Source of the DNA: UBA6136 sp044378425
Lineage (GTDB): Bacteria > Pseudomonadota > Gammaproteobacteria > Methylococcales > Methylococcaceae
Direction: 5' to 3'
Assembly (NCBI GenBank): GCA_044378425.1
Contig: JBILXN010000049.1
Coordinates: forward strand, 1 to 13,180
DNA: 13,180 nt
Shown piece after piece: positions 1 through 6,860 of this stretch; the stretch's first letter is position 1, and every line of letters starts with the position of its first letter. The notes under the pieces are model-generated. The model searched no databases, was not told where the DNA came from, and was given only the letters and a program-made list of their open reading frames with translations. A program made the translations under genes and the position numbers.

Positions 1-723
1 GGCGGCACCCGGCTTGTCTCCGAAAGGAATCACGAAGCCCATGTTGACCAAGAAGTCGTTGAACACATCGGTGTTGCCCGGCCAGTTGCTCGCGGCAGTG
101 TCACCGCGGTAACGCACGTCACCACGCAGCAGGAAGTTGTCAGCCAGTTCGTAGGTTGCGCCCAGACCGGCTTCGAAGATGAAGGAAGATGTCTGCTTGC
201 TGGTCTGGTTGTGGACCTTGCCATTTACGACACCGGGGAAAGATCCGCCCCAGCTGGTGTTCATGCCACCCATGCCGAATACCGCATAGGGGGAGAACGT
301 GTCACGCATGAAGTAGTATTGCAGATCAACGGTACCGCCGGTCATGTTGGTGGAACCATGATCCCAAGTACCGGTGTTATTCAACCCCTGCTGATAGCTG
401 GCGCCCAATTGGGGGATGCCATTGTTGGTCAGGTTCTGCCAGAAACCACGTATTTCCACGTTGAAGTATTCGTTGATGACCTTACCGAGGGCGAGACCTG
501 CACCCCAACCGCCCTGTGCATTACGTGCGCCAGCCGGCTGAATGAAGGTGCCGAAGGGCGCGGCGTAGAAACGGTCATCGGTGAACTCACCCGATGCTGC
601 CGGTGCAGAGGCTTCTTCGGTGGGTGCAGCGGTGTCAACCGGTGCAGAGTCTGTGTCGGCGTGTACAGCCGAGAAGCTGGCCATACCGGCCAGGCTCAGG
701 GCCATCAGCAAATTTTTATTCAT
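1..723 (-). CDS. OmpA-like outer membrane beta-barrel protein, C-terminus cut by window edge
   Basis: The frame opens with ATG at 723 and stays open for 241 codons to the window edge, so the C-terminus is missing. The ribosome binding site AGGAGA lies about 6 bases upstream of the start. Residues 1-22 form a signal peptide (MNKN, a hydrophobic core, and a cleavage-type AVHA-D end). Residues 23-45 are an Ala/Pro/Glu-rich linker. From about residue 46 there are alternating aromatic strands with periplasmic turns (RFYAAPFGTF, GGWGAGLALG, VDLQYYF, PYAVFGMGG, EAGLGATYEL, LLRGDVRYR, VNMGFVIPFG), the usual look of an eight-stranded OmpA-type barrel. The last visible strand followed by FGDKPG is where many OmpA proteins pass into a periplasmic peptidoglycan-binding domain, but that part is outside the window, so a free-standing barrel is equally possible. 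The protein should sit in the outer membrane. It follows phoR on the same strand after a 193-bp gap. I see no substrate or channel specificity. Confidence 0.75.
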   Translation of the reverse strand, partial: MNKNLLMALSLAGMASFSAVHADTDSAPVDTAAPTEEASAPAASGEFTDDRFYAAPFGTFIQPAGARNAQGGWGAGLALGKVINEYFNVEIRGFWQNLTNNGIPQLGASYQQGLNNTGTWDHGSTNMTGGTVDLQYYFMRDTFSPYAVFGMGGMNTSWGGSFPGVVNGKVHNQTSKQTSSFIFEAGLGATYELADNFLLRGDVRYRGDTAASNWPGNTDVFNDFLVNMGFVIPFGDKPGAA

Positions 724-759
724 GTCGGTCTCCTAGTAGGCCTAAAAACAACAGATGTT

Positions 760-804
760 GAGCAAAACGCAACAATGCAGATAGTATCCGTTGGCGTTTT
801 GCTC
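760..804. repeat. Inverted repeat overlapping the OmpA-like gene promoter
   Basis: On the + strand GAGCAAAACGCAAC (760-773) is mirrored by GTTGGCGTTTTGCTC (790-804). The arms are complementary over 14 pairs with a single extra G in the right arm, and they are separated by 16 bases. The repeat covers the spacer and -10 of the putative promoter and the start of the leader. It could be an operator for a dimeric regulator, or an RNA hairpin if transcription starts further upstream. There is no uridine run close enough to call it a terminator. Confidence 0.5.
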
Positions 805-809
805 TGCAA
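781..809 (-). promoter_or_regulatory. Putative sigma70-type promoter of the OmpA-like gene
   Basis: On the minus strand TTGCAG (positions 809-804) is followed after exactly 17 bases by TACTAT (786-781). These match the -35 and -10 consensus at about four of six positions each. Transcription would begin near 774, giving a leader of about 50 bases with AGGAGA just before the ATG at 723. The call rests on spacing and position only. The match is moderate and the site is embedded in an inverted repeat. Confidence 0.4.
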
Positions 810-822
810 CTAAAATTGGCAA

Positions 823-858
823 ATTATTACATGGCCCGTCGGTGGGGCCTGAAATAAT
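823..858. repeat. Imperfect dyad between phoR and the OmpA-like gene
   Basis: On the + strand ATTATT (823-828) and GGCCC (833-837) are mirrored by GGGCC (845-849) and AATAAT (853-858), with a 7-base central loop and an asymmetric internal mismatch of 3 or 4 bases. It lies 59 bases past the phoR stop codon and upstream of the next gene's putative promoter. That suits a transcription end for phoR, although no proper U-run follows the GC stem on the minus strand. Confidence 0.3.
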
Positions 859-916
859 GGCTGGAGTGGGGTTGCCGCCCCCGAAAAGCCGGCTAATCCG
901 AGGTCTGGATAGAGGC

Positions 917-2236
917 CTAGTCTTGCAGGTCCAGATCAGGCAGGCTTTTGCGAGGTTCAGCGACCCGGACTTTGGGGAAAATACAACTAAAGCAACTGCC
1001 CTTGCCGGGCACACTGCTTATTTTGAACTCGGCGCCATGTCGTGCCATGACATGTTTAACGATGGCGAGACCTAGTCCGAAGCCGCCAGGTCCTCGCCCT
1101 GCATCTACCCGGTAGAAGCGCTCCGTCAGGCGTGGCAGATATTCCGCGGCTATACCCGGGCCGGTATCCTCGACATCTAGCCGCGCACCGTCATCTTGAT
1201 TGGCCCAGCGAACGATGACCCTGTCACCCTCATTGCAGTATTTGATGGCGTTAAAGATCAGGTTTGAGAAGGCACTGCGCAGTTCCTGTTCACCACCGGC
1301 CAGGCAGGCACGAGTTTCGATCTTGAGTTCGAGGCTGGGTCTTGACTCTGTTGCCAGTAACCGGGTTTCCTCACAGATGACGCCCAGCATGGTCGGCACG
1401 TCCACTAACTGCTGGGTAATCTGGTAACTGTCTGATTCCAGACGGGTCAAGGATAGCAAACCATCGATAAGATTCTGCATCCTGATGGTCTGCTCCTCCA
1501 CGCGCTGGAAAATGCGGGCATAGGATGCTGGTAGGCCCTCGGAGTTGTCCGAAAGGGTTTCCACATAGCCTCGGATGACGGTGAGGGGGGTGCGTAACTC
1601 ATGGGAGACATTCGCCACGAAATCGGTGCGAACCCGTTCCATGAAGCGGAGCTGGGTCACATCCTGTGCGACCAGCAGGCGCAAATCATCGCCATAAAGC
1701 ACGATGCGGATATCCAGTTGGGTGTTCTCGCTGATGGGCGAGGGGATACCTACGGTCGTAGAATAATTGCCTGCACCAAGATACTGAACGAATTTTGGGA
1801 ACCGTATCAGATTGCCGATTTTTTGCCCGATATCGCTGCGTCTGAGCCCAAGTAGCTGGCCGGCGGCCTCGTTAAACCAGTCAATCTGGTCATCCGTGCT
1901 CAGCACCACGGTCGCGTCAGGCAGTGCCCCGGTGGCTGTGCGAAAGCGCTCCAGCATCCGGATCAGTTGCTTTTTACGGCGCCTGTTGCGGCGGCGCAAA
2001 CGGAAAATAAGATAATAAATTTCTTCCCATATCCCGGCGCCTTTGGGTAACTCATTAGCGCGGCCACCCCGCAGCCAGCACAGCAGGCGGTTGGCATGAA
2101 ACAGATGGTGCGCCAGATAGGCCACCAGCGTAACCCAAAGAATCAGCACCGGAAAATGCAGCAGTCGTCCAAGGAAGGTGCCGAACAGCAATGCCAGGAA
2201 CATCAGCGAGAGCTCGGAGCGCCAAGGATTTAGCAT
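917..2236 (-). CDS. phoR: Phosphate regulon sensor histidine kinase PhoR
   Basis: A 439-residue membrane sensor kinase. Two hydrophobic segments near residues 11-24 and 28-44 leave almost no periplasmic domain, as in PhoR. A very basic stretch (80-90) leads into a PAS domain (about 97-190, with ALPDATVVLSTDDQIDWFNEAA at its start). The dimerisation helix carries the H-box SHELRTP, with the phospho-accepting His at 212. The ATP-binding domain shows the N-box (NLIFNAIKY, 325-333), DTGPGIA (357-363) and GGFGLGLAI (384-392). In the family, PhoR phosphorylates PhoB under phosphate limitation and dephosphorylates it when phosphate is plentiful, under control of the Pst transporter. Here phoB is not beside it: dsbB lies 97 bp upstream and an OmpA-like gene follows. 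The ATG at 2236 lacks a clear ribosome binding site. The PhoR assignment rests on architecture, so a related kinase is possible. Confidence 0.85.
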   Translation of the reverse strand: MLNPWRSELSLMFLALLFGTFLGRLLHFPVLILWVTLVAYLAHHLFHANRLLCWLRGGRANELPKGAGIWEEIYYLIFRLRRRNRRRKKQLIRMLERFRTATGALPDATVVLSTDDQIDWFNEAAGQLLGLRRSDIGQKIGNLIRFPKFVQYLGAGNYSTTVGIPSPISENTQLDIRIVLYGDDLRLLVAQDVTQLRFMERVRTDFVANVSHELRTPLTVIRGYVETLSDNSEGLPASYARIFQRVEEQTIRMQNLIDGLLSLTRLESDSYQITQQLVDVPTMLGVICEETRLLATESRPSLELKIETRACLAGGEQELRSAFSNLIFNAIKYCNEGDRVIVRWANQDDGARLDVEDTGPGIAAEYLPRLTERFYRVDAGRGPGGFGLGLAIVKHVMARHGAEFKISSVPGKGSCFSCIFPKVRVAEPRKSLPDLDLQD

Positions 2237-2333
2237 AGGGCAAGGTAATAAGGTATGAGTTCAGGACGGCCGATTCAAGGCAAAGTCGGGCGGTAGGCTG
2301 GGCTCAAGATTGTTCTGGTGGAGTTGGGTTTTG

Positions 2334-2855
2334 TCAGGTGCTGGGCTTCCCGGTCGGCGCGGAGTGATGTCTGTTCCAGCATTGGGCAAGACTCAGTCCT
2401 GCCAGTAGCAGAAAGCACAGTAGCACCCAAGCGGGCATGCTCAGACCCAGTAGCCGCCAGTCGACTTTGGCGCAGTCACCGGTGCCATTTACCATGGCTT
2501 TCAATGTGTCGGACAGGGGGAAGTATTCAAACATATAGGCCAGTCCGGGACCGCAGGCCGGGACTTCATCGGCGGGCAGGTGCTGTATCCAGAGATGACG
2601 GGCGGAGATGCTGGCGCCGATTAGCGCAACCCCACAGCCGATCAGCGCATAGTTGCGAATCCCGCGAATGCCAGGGTTGTGAACGCTGGCCAGCAGGAAT
2701 ACCAGGCCGGTAGCAACCATCATGATGCGTTGCGAGATACACAAAGGGCAGGGGTTAAGGCCCTCAGCAAACTGGAAATAAAATGCGGCCAGCATGAGTC
2801 CGGTGCAAACAAGGAAACCCAAGAAAAACCAGGTCCGGGCAGAAGTTCTCAGCAT
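2334..2855 (-). CDS. dsbB: Disulfide bond formation protein B (DsbB)
   Basis: A 173-residue inner membrane protein with four hydrophobic segments (about 9-28, 43-58, 68-84 and 140-158), the DsbB topology. The first redox pair is CPLC (Cys36 and Cys39) just after the first helix. The second pair, Cys101 (VPACGPG) and Cys128 (GTGDCAKVDW), sits in the second periplasmic loop before LGLSMPAW. This matches E. coli DsbB, where the cysteines pass electrons from DsbA to ubiquinone. Its role is to reoxidise periplasmic DsbA so that secreted proteins acquire disulfides. Length is normal. The start is ATG at 2855 with only a weak purine stretch (AAGA) before it. No dsbA is nearby. It stands between moaE (224-bp gap) and phoR (97-bp gap), so co-transcription with either is uncertain. 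Confidence 0.92.
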   Translation of the reverse strand: MLRTSARTWFFLGFLVCTGLMLAAFYFQFAEGLNPCPLCISQRIMMVATGLVFLLASVHNPGIRGIRNYALIGCGVALIGASISARHLWIQHLPADEVPACGPGLAYMFEYFPLSDTLKAMVNGTGDCAKVDWRLLGLSMPAWVLLCFLLLAGLSLAQCWNRHHSAPTGKPST

Positions 2856-3079
2856 GATCTTAAATTACAGGTCCAGGAAGTGGCTGGCAGAAGGTGGCTT
2901 TCAGGTCCAGTGCGCAGATGGTTTATGGGGATGTCGGTCTTTACCACGAACCGGCTCTGATGGTCTTGCCTCCGTGGGTAACATCACCGTTGCTGCCCGG
3001 CGCAACAGCCCGTTTTTTTGAGTCTGCCCCGCGCTTTTGTAGGTGAATGATGCTGGATGGAGGATCATTTGTCGACGTG
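2856..3079. other. Intergenic region between moaE and dsbB
   Basis: These 224 bases hold no credible gene on either strand. I see a direct repeat CAGGTCCAG at 2868-2876 and 2902-2910, a weak AT-rich dyad AATGAT/ATCATT at 3046-3051 and 3064-3069, and a short hairpin (2989-3006) followed six bases later by seven Ts on the + strand. None makes a convincing terminator for moaE or promoter for dsbB. Confidence 0.4.
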
Positions 3080-3535
3080 TCAGGGCAGGGTTTCCGTACG
3101 AGTATTGCGTTCAACCCAACGATTGCGATCGGGCAGGGTCTCTTTTTTCCAAAAGGGTGCCCGATGTTTTAGAGCCTCCATCAGATAGCGGCTGGCATCA
3201 AACGCTGGACCACGATGGGCGGACCAGACGCCAACCAGAACGATGGGCTGGTCGGGATGCAGGCTGCCGACACGGTGAATGATCAGCGCAGCCAGCAACT
3301 CCCAGCGCTCGGCCGCTTCATCGACAATCAGCCCGAGCTGTCTCTCTGTCATCCCGGGGTAATGTTCAAGGGTCATCGCTCTGACACGGTCACCTTCGTT
3401 GAAGTCGCGCATCGTGCCGATAAACAGGCTGGTCGCGCCATACTGGCCCGAGAGTGACGGGTAGGCGGCCTGAAAATGGGCGGCTTCGGCATAGGGGTCG
3501 AATGCCTGATCGGTCACTGAAACTTGCGTGATCAC
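3080..3535 (-). CDS. moaE: Molybdopterin synthase catalytic subunit MoaE
   Basis: A 151-residue protein of normal MoaE length. It contains LEHYPGMTERQL (56-67), IIHRVGSL (85-92), SAHRGPAF (105-112) and the C-terminal LKHRAPFWKKE (122-132). Lys123 and Lys130 match the two active-site lysines of the E. coli enzyme. With thiocarboxylated MoaD it inserts two sulfurs into cyclic pyranopterin monophosphate to give molybdopterin, in the cytoplasm. The start is GTG at 3535, three bases after the moaD stop, which fits translational coupling. The other subunit is immediately upstream, and both lie at the end of the C1-cofactor operon. No moaA, moaB, moaC or moeA is in the window. Confidence is high because all hallmark motifs are present. 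Confidence 0.95.
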   Translation of the reverse strand: MITQVSVTDQAFDPYAEAAHFQAAYPSLSGQYGATSLFIGTMRDFNEGDRVRAMTLEHYPGMTERQLGLIVDEAAERWELLAALIIHRVGSLHPDQPIVLVGVWSAHRGPAFDASRYLMEALKHRAPFWKKETLPDRNRWVERNTRTETLP

Positions 3536-3538
3536 GCC

Positions 3539-3772
3539 TTAGCCCCCCGTTACTGGCGGAAAGAAGGCTACTTCGTCGCCATCTTCGACACGTGTAGCGG
3601 CATCGGCATATTCCATGTTGACCGCGCACAGCAGATGTTCTGGTAATGGGCGACCCTGATCCACAACCTTCCAGATATCTTCGATGGTGCGGATGCCCTC
3701 GGCGGTAATGGTTTCCTCGACCCGCCCCATTTTTTCACGCAGGCTGGCGAAGTAGCGAACTTTGATCGACAT
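3539..3772 (-). CDS. moaD: Molybdopterin synthase sulfur carrier subunit MoaD
   Basis: A 77-residue ubiquitin-fold protein beginning MSIKVRYFASLRE and ending VEDGDEVAFFPPVTGG. The C-terminal Gly-Gly is the residue pair that MoeB adenylates and that then carries the thiocarboxylate. The frame is open 31 codons further upstream, but I chose ATG at 3772 because it has a good ribosome binding site (GGGAGG five bases before) and gives the family's usual N-terminus. The longer version would run back into the kinase gene before it. The gene lies 22 bp after the mfnE-like stop and 3 bp before moaE. It partners MoaE in molybdopterin synthase. Chain length and end sequence leave little doubt. Confidence 0.94.
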   Translation of the reverse strand: MSIKVRYFASLREKMGRVEETITAEGIRTIEDIWKVVDQGRPLPEHLLCAVNMEYADAATRVEDGDEVAFFPPVTGG

Positions 3773-3794
3773 GGGGCCTCCCGACAGTAGATGC

Positions 3795-4409
3795 TCAGCA
3801 ACGGATGATAGCGGTGAACTGATCTGCAGGCTGGCGGATGCCGGCCTGAAGCTGGTCGGCCGCATGAGGCCCGCTCAGCCAGATCGGATAAATGGAGTCC
3901 TCGGTCATACGAGGAAAGGCGAAGTCGAGCAGTCCATCTGCAACCAAGCGCGAGGCTTCGGTAGCAACGGTCGGGATCCGGGCCGACTTGATGAGCAGTA
4001 ACTGCTGAGCCTGAAGCTGTTGCGTGAGCCATGCAGCCAGACTATCCGAGGTGACATCCCAGGAGGCGGGGACGCCGGCCTGTTCCAGCAGGGCGGCCTC
4101 GGGCAGCCAGACAGCGCTAAAGCCGGCAGCAATGGCGTGCTGTATGGTCGCGAAATCTGGGGCCGGTCGCAGGCGTGGACATAAGCCGCACAGCATTAGA
4201 CCGAACTGGATCATGCCGTGGAGGGCCATGGCATGTGCGGTGCCATCGTCGAAGCGCCAGCGCCTCTGGGCATCGCGGACAGCATCGGCGAAGGGGCCGC
4301 CACCGGGTACCACCACTACCCTTGCGACAGCGAGCGCGTCCAGCCAGCGAGGCAACGCATCGGTACGGGTAAAGCTGCCGCCGAGCTTAACGACCCAGGG
4401 AATGGACAC
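3795..4409 (-). CDS. mfnE: Amino acid kinase family protein, MfnE-like, probable methylofuran synthesis kinase
   Basis: A 204-residue amino acid kinase fold protein. The ATP-phosphate loop is VVKLGGSF (6-13), the second glycine turn is VVVVPGGGPFAD (31-42), and SWDVTSDSLAAWL (116-128) with LLLIKS (137-142) forms the nucleotide region. It is shorter than aspartate or glutamate kinases and has no regulatory domain. Archaeal MfnE phosphorylates the aminomethylfuran phosphate intermediate to a diphosphate in methanofuran synthesis. Bacterial relatives are found in H4MPT/methylofuran clusters of methylotrophs, and here a MfnF-like gene (its expected next step) is in the same operon. The start is GTG at 4409, 23 bp inside the end of pabB and giving the KLGGS motif at the usual distance. 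No clear ribosome binding site is visible, so translation may be coupled to pabB. Substrate assignment is by family and context, not by active-site proof. Confidence 0.8.
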   Translation of the reverse strand: MSIPWVVKLGGSFTRTDALPRWLDALAVARVVVVPGGGPFADAVRDAQRRWRFDDGTAHAMALHGMIQFGLMLCGLCPRLRPAPDFATIQHAIAAGFSAVWLPEAALLEQAGVPASWDVTSDSLAAWLTQQLQAQQLLLIKSARIPTVATEASRLVADGLLDFAFPRMTEDSIYPIWLSGPHAADQLQAGIRQPADQFTAIIRC

Positions 4410-5796
4410 CGGTTTTGTCCAGACGGAACTGTTCGATCAAGTGCAGCATGGCAGATGCCTTGTCATAGCATTCCTGATATTCCTGCCCGGCATCGGAGTC
4501 CGCTACGATGCCGCCCCCCGCCCAGAATCTCAAGGTATTGTCGGAGTGCACCAAGGTGCGAATACTAATATTGCTGTCCATTGCACCATCAAAGCCAATG
4601 TAGCCGATGGCGCCGCAATAGAGTCCGCGCCGGTCCGGTTCCAGTTCTTCGATAATTTCCATGGCACGGATTTTCGGGGCGCCGGTAATGGACCCCCCGG
4701 GGAAGCATCCGCGCAACAGGTCGAGCGCAGCCTGACCTTCTGCGAGCTGGCCGCGGATGGTGCTGACCAGGTGATGGACGGTGGCGTAACTTTCGATGGC
4801 GAACAGGCTGGGGACATGCACAGAGCCCGGTTCGCAGTTCTTGCCGATATCATTGCGAAGAAGGTCGACAATCATGAGGTTCTCGGCGCGATCTTTCAGG
4901 CTGTTCAGCAGTGCTGCTGCATGGGCCCGGTCTTCATCAGTGCTCGCCGCACGGGGTCGGGTACCTTTGATGGGCTTGGTTTCAACCTGGCGATCGGTGA
5001 CCTTGAGAAAACGTTCGGGGGATGAGCTCAGTACCCGCACATGCGGGTAATTCAGGTAAGCGCCAAAGGGCGCAGGATTGTGGGCGCGCAACCACTGATA
5101 GGCGACCCAGGGATTGCCTCGACAGGGCGCTTTGAAACGCAGGGCCATGTTTACCTGATAGCAATCGCCTTCGCGGATGTAGCGCTGGATCCGTTCGAAG
5201 GCCTGGCTATAGGCAGGCCGATCAAGGCTCGGGCGGGCGTCATCCATCACATAGAAGTCGGGCCATTGCCAGCTCAATGTTTGAATCTGGCTGAAGGCTT
5301 GCACTAGATGGGGCCAGCGGGTGTCCAGCGTGGGATTGTTGCTGCGGCCAATGAGAATGCTGCGCCGCTCCTGATGGTCGACCACCACGCTCCAATCGTA
5401 GATGCCGATCACCATATCGGGGATGCCTTCGCCATCGGCGGCCAACTCCGGCAGTTTTTCCAGTCGCCGGGCGAGATCATAGCCGAAATAACCGATGGCA
5501 CCGCCGCAGAAGGGCAGGCCGGGTACGCCCTGGATCTCTTCGTCGAGGGCTGCGCGAACAAGATGGAAGGGATCGACGGGCGACAGGGTAACGGCGGAAT
5601 CCGCGCGGATTTCGGTAATTCCACCCCGCGTGACCAGCGTCTTTACCGGATCGGCCGCGATGATGTCGTAACGACCCTGTTGGCTGTGTGGATAGCCACT
5701 GTCCAGAAACACAGCCCAGCGCCGATCACTCCAGGGCAGGAACAGGGCTGCGCTGTCTCTGAAATAGGGCAATTCTTCTACACGTGGCTGCATCAT
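4387..5796 (-). CDS. pabB: Aminodeoxychorismate synthase component I (PabB)
   Basis: A chorismate-using enzyme of 469 residues, near the usual length of PabB. It has an N-terminal anthranilate synthase I-like domain (CGGAIGYFGYDLARRLE) and a catalytic domain with SSSPERF (257-263), PIKGTRPR (275-282), DLLRNDIGK and FPGGSITGAPK (365-375). The lysine in PIKGTRPR is typical of PabB, whereas anthranilate synthases usually carry PIAGTRPRG. It makes 4-amino-4-deoxychorismate, precursor of p-aminobenzoate for folate and for the ring of H4MPT. The frame is open to 5847, but ATG at 5796 gives a 4-bp ATGA overlap with the upstream mfnF-like stop and removes an unlikely Arg/Cys-rich leader; ATG at 5793 is also possible. 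No glutamine amidotransferase (PabA) or lyase (PabC) gene is nearby. Lying between mfnF-like and mfnE-like genes suggests that it serves C1-cofactor synthesis. Confidence 0.9.
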   Translation of the reverse strand: MMQPRVEELPYFRDSAALFLPWSDRRWAVFLDSGYPHSQQGRYDIIAADPVKTLVTRGGITEIRADSAVTLSPVDPFHLVRAALDEEIQGVPGLPFCGGAIGYFGYDLARRLEKLPELAADGEGIPDMVIGIYDWSVVVDHQERRSILIGRSNNPTLDTRWPHLVQAFSQIQTLSWQWPDFYVMDDARPSLDRPAYSQAFERIQRYIREGDCYQVNMALRFKAPCRGNPWVAYQWLRAHNPAPFGAYLNYPHVRVLSSSPERFLKVTDRQVETKPIKGTRPRAASTDEDRAHAAALLNSLKDRAENLMIVDLLRNDIGKNCEPGSVHVPSLFAIESYATVHHLVSTIRGQLAEGQAALDLLRGCFPGGSITGAPKIRAMEIIEELEPDRRGLYCGAIGYIGFDGAMDSNISIRTLVHSDNTLRFWAGGGIVADSDAGQEYQECYDKASAMLHLIEQFRLDKTGVHSLGR

Positions 5797-6860
5797 CCGG
5801 CTAACGCCTGCCACGCGAGGCATGCAACCGCAGCCGCGGGGCCGCAATCGGCTACCCGGAAATCCTGCGGTGCAGATGACATAACAAAAAGATGGCCGAA
5901 ATCGACATAGGGTCTTCTCATGCGGGCAGACAATTCCTCAACCAAAAAGGCCCCAATCCCGGCACCGATCACGGGTGCCTGTTGGCTTAAGAGGCCGCGC
6001 GACAACTGTAACTCCAGCGCCTCCCGTATGCTGCAGAGCTGCTGTTCACGCAGATAACGGGCCGCCTGATGCCAGCTTTCCGGGGTTAATTCGCCACCAT
6101 CCCGGCCAAACAGGCGGGCCAGCCGGGTGCTACTGGCAGCGACCGTTTTCGGGCCGTGGTCGGCGCTGGGCATCTGGTCGGCATATTCGGGAAGTTCACC
6201 CGTCAACCGGTACACATCGGCGCTGGTGGCAAAATGTTCGGCCATCAGGCTGGCCCACTCTCCCGCCAGCGGCACGCGCCTCGCCAGAACCATGGCGGGC
6301 GTTCTGGCGATACCGGTGTACAGGAGCTCATCGTAGCGCATCCGTTCGCTGTCGGTATAGCCACGATTCTGAACCTGATTGTCGCAGATCGGAAGAATAT
6401 CTGTAGTGGTACTGCCGATATCAACAAACAGTGCCTCGCGGTAACGAGCGGCGGCCCACAGGCCGCTGGCAAGCCAGTTTGCAGAGGCTATGAGTCCCGT
6501 ATCAGCGGTCGTGACCAAGGCGGCATTGACGAAGCCACTGTGGCCGCGAAAGACAAAAACCCGTTGTGGACCAAACCGCCGCGCCAGCGTCTCTGTCAGG
6601 GCTCTGACCCCCTCAGCGCGGTCCCTGAAATTATCGGCCAGTTCACCGGTCATGGTGACGGCGTGGTAAAGGCGGGTATCCGTTGTCAGAGCGGACAGGG
6701 TTTCCAGTGCCAGTTCTAGCAGGTCAATGCCCTGCCACAGGGGACAGGCTGTCTGGTGTACACCCAGTACTGCGCCATGTTCGTTGAGATGCACTGCTTT
6801 GAGATGGGCGCCGCCAATATCCCAGCCGACCATCCCCAGGGGCATCGGTATTTTTACCAT
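5793..6860 (-). CDS. mfnF: H4MPT-linked C1 pathway protein, MfnF-like (methylofuran condensing enzyme)
   Basis: A 355-residue protein of the hydantoinase/oxoprolinase-related ASKHA fold, the group annotated as 'H4MPT-linked C1 transfer pathway protein'. Nucleotide-binding-type motifs are GWDIGGAHLK (12-21), VTMTGELADNF (68-78), LFVDIGSTTTDI (144-155), GAGIGAFL (299-306) and DCGPAAAVA near the C-terminus. Archaeal MfnF joins the aminomethylfuran diphosphate to gamma-glutamyltyramine to form the methanofuran core. The bacterial protein is expected to do the matching step for methylofuran. The start ATG at 6860 overlaps the end of the MfnD-like gene by 7 bp, with GAGGG about 11 bases before it, and puts GWDIGG close to the N-terminus as in relatives. 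The stop overlaps pabB. Family membership is clear; the exact substrate is inferred from the archaeal enzyme. Confidence 0.85.
   Translation of the reverse strand: MVKIPMPLGMVGWDIGGAHLKAVHLNEHGAVLGVHQTACPLWQGIDLLELALETLSALTTDTRLYHAVTMTGELADNFRDRAEGVRALTETLARRFGPQRVFVFRGHSGFVNAALVTTADTGLIASANWLASGLWAAARYREALFVDIGSTTTDILPICDNQVQNRGYTDSERMRYDELLYTGIARTPAMVLARRVPLAGEWASLMAEHFATSADVYRLTGELPEYADQMPSADHGPKTVAASSTRLARLFGRDGGELTPESWHQAARYLREQQLCSIREALELQLSRGLLSQQAPVIGAGIGAFLVEELSARMRRPYVDFGHLFVMSSAPQDFRVADCGPAAAVACLAWQALAG

Noticed and set aside
211..813. A 200-codon + strand open frame opposite the OmpA-like gene
   Set aside because: The minus strand has a signal peptide, ribosome binding site and beta-strand pattern; the + strand frame has none and runs across the promoter region.
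2864..2895. Sequence resembling the SRP (4.5S) RNA core (CAGGTCC..GGAAG..)
   Set aside because: The invariant core order GGTCCGGAAG followed by the AGCAGCC type segment is not met, and flanking sequence does not pair into the long SRP hairpin.
2988..3019. Hairpin GTTGC/GCAAC followed by T7 on the + strand as a terminator of a small RNA
   Set aside because: The stem is only five pairs and is six bases away from the T run, and there is no promoter or + strand gene before it.
2940..3079. Possible riboswitch upstream of dsbB or molybdenum cofactor riboswitch near moaE
   Set aside because: No conserved riboswitch core could be matched, and the region lies downstream, not upstream, of moaE.
3773..3865. 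N-terminally extended MoaD starting at 3865
   Set aside because: The extra 31 residues overlap the mfnE-like coding end and are unlike MoaD, while ATG at 3772 has a strong ribosome binding site and the normal N-terminus.
4024..5025. A 333-codon open frame on the + strand opposite the mfnE-like gene and pabB
   Set aside because: It lies wholly antisense to two well-supported genes, has no recognisable motif, and its composition is that of a reversed GC-rich coding frame.
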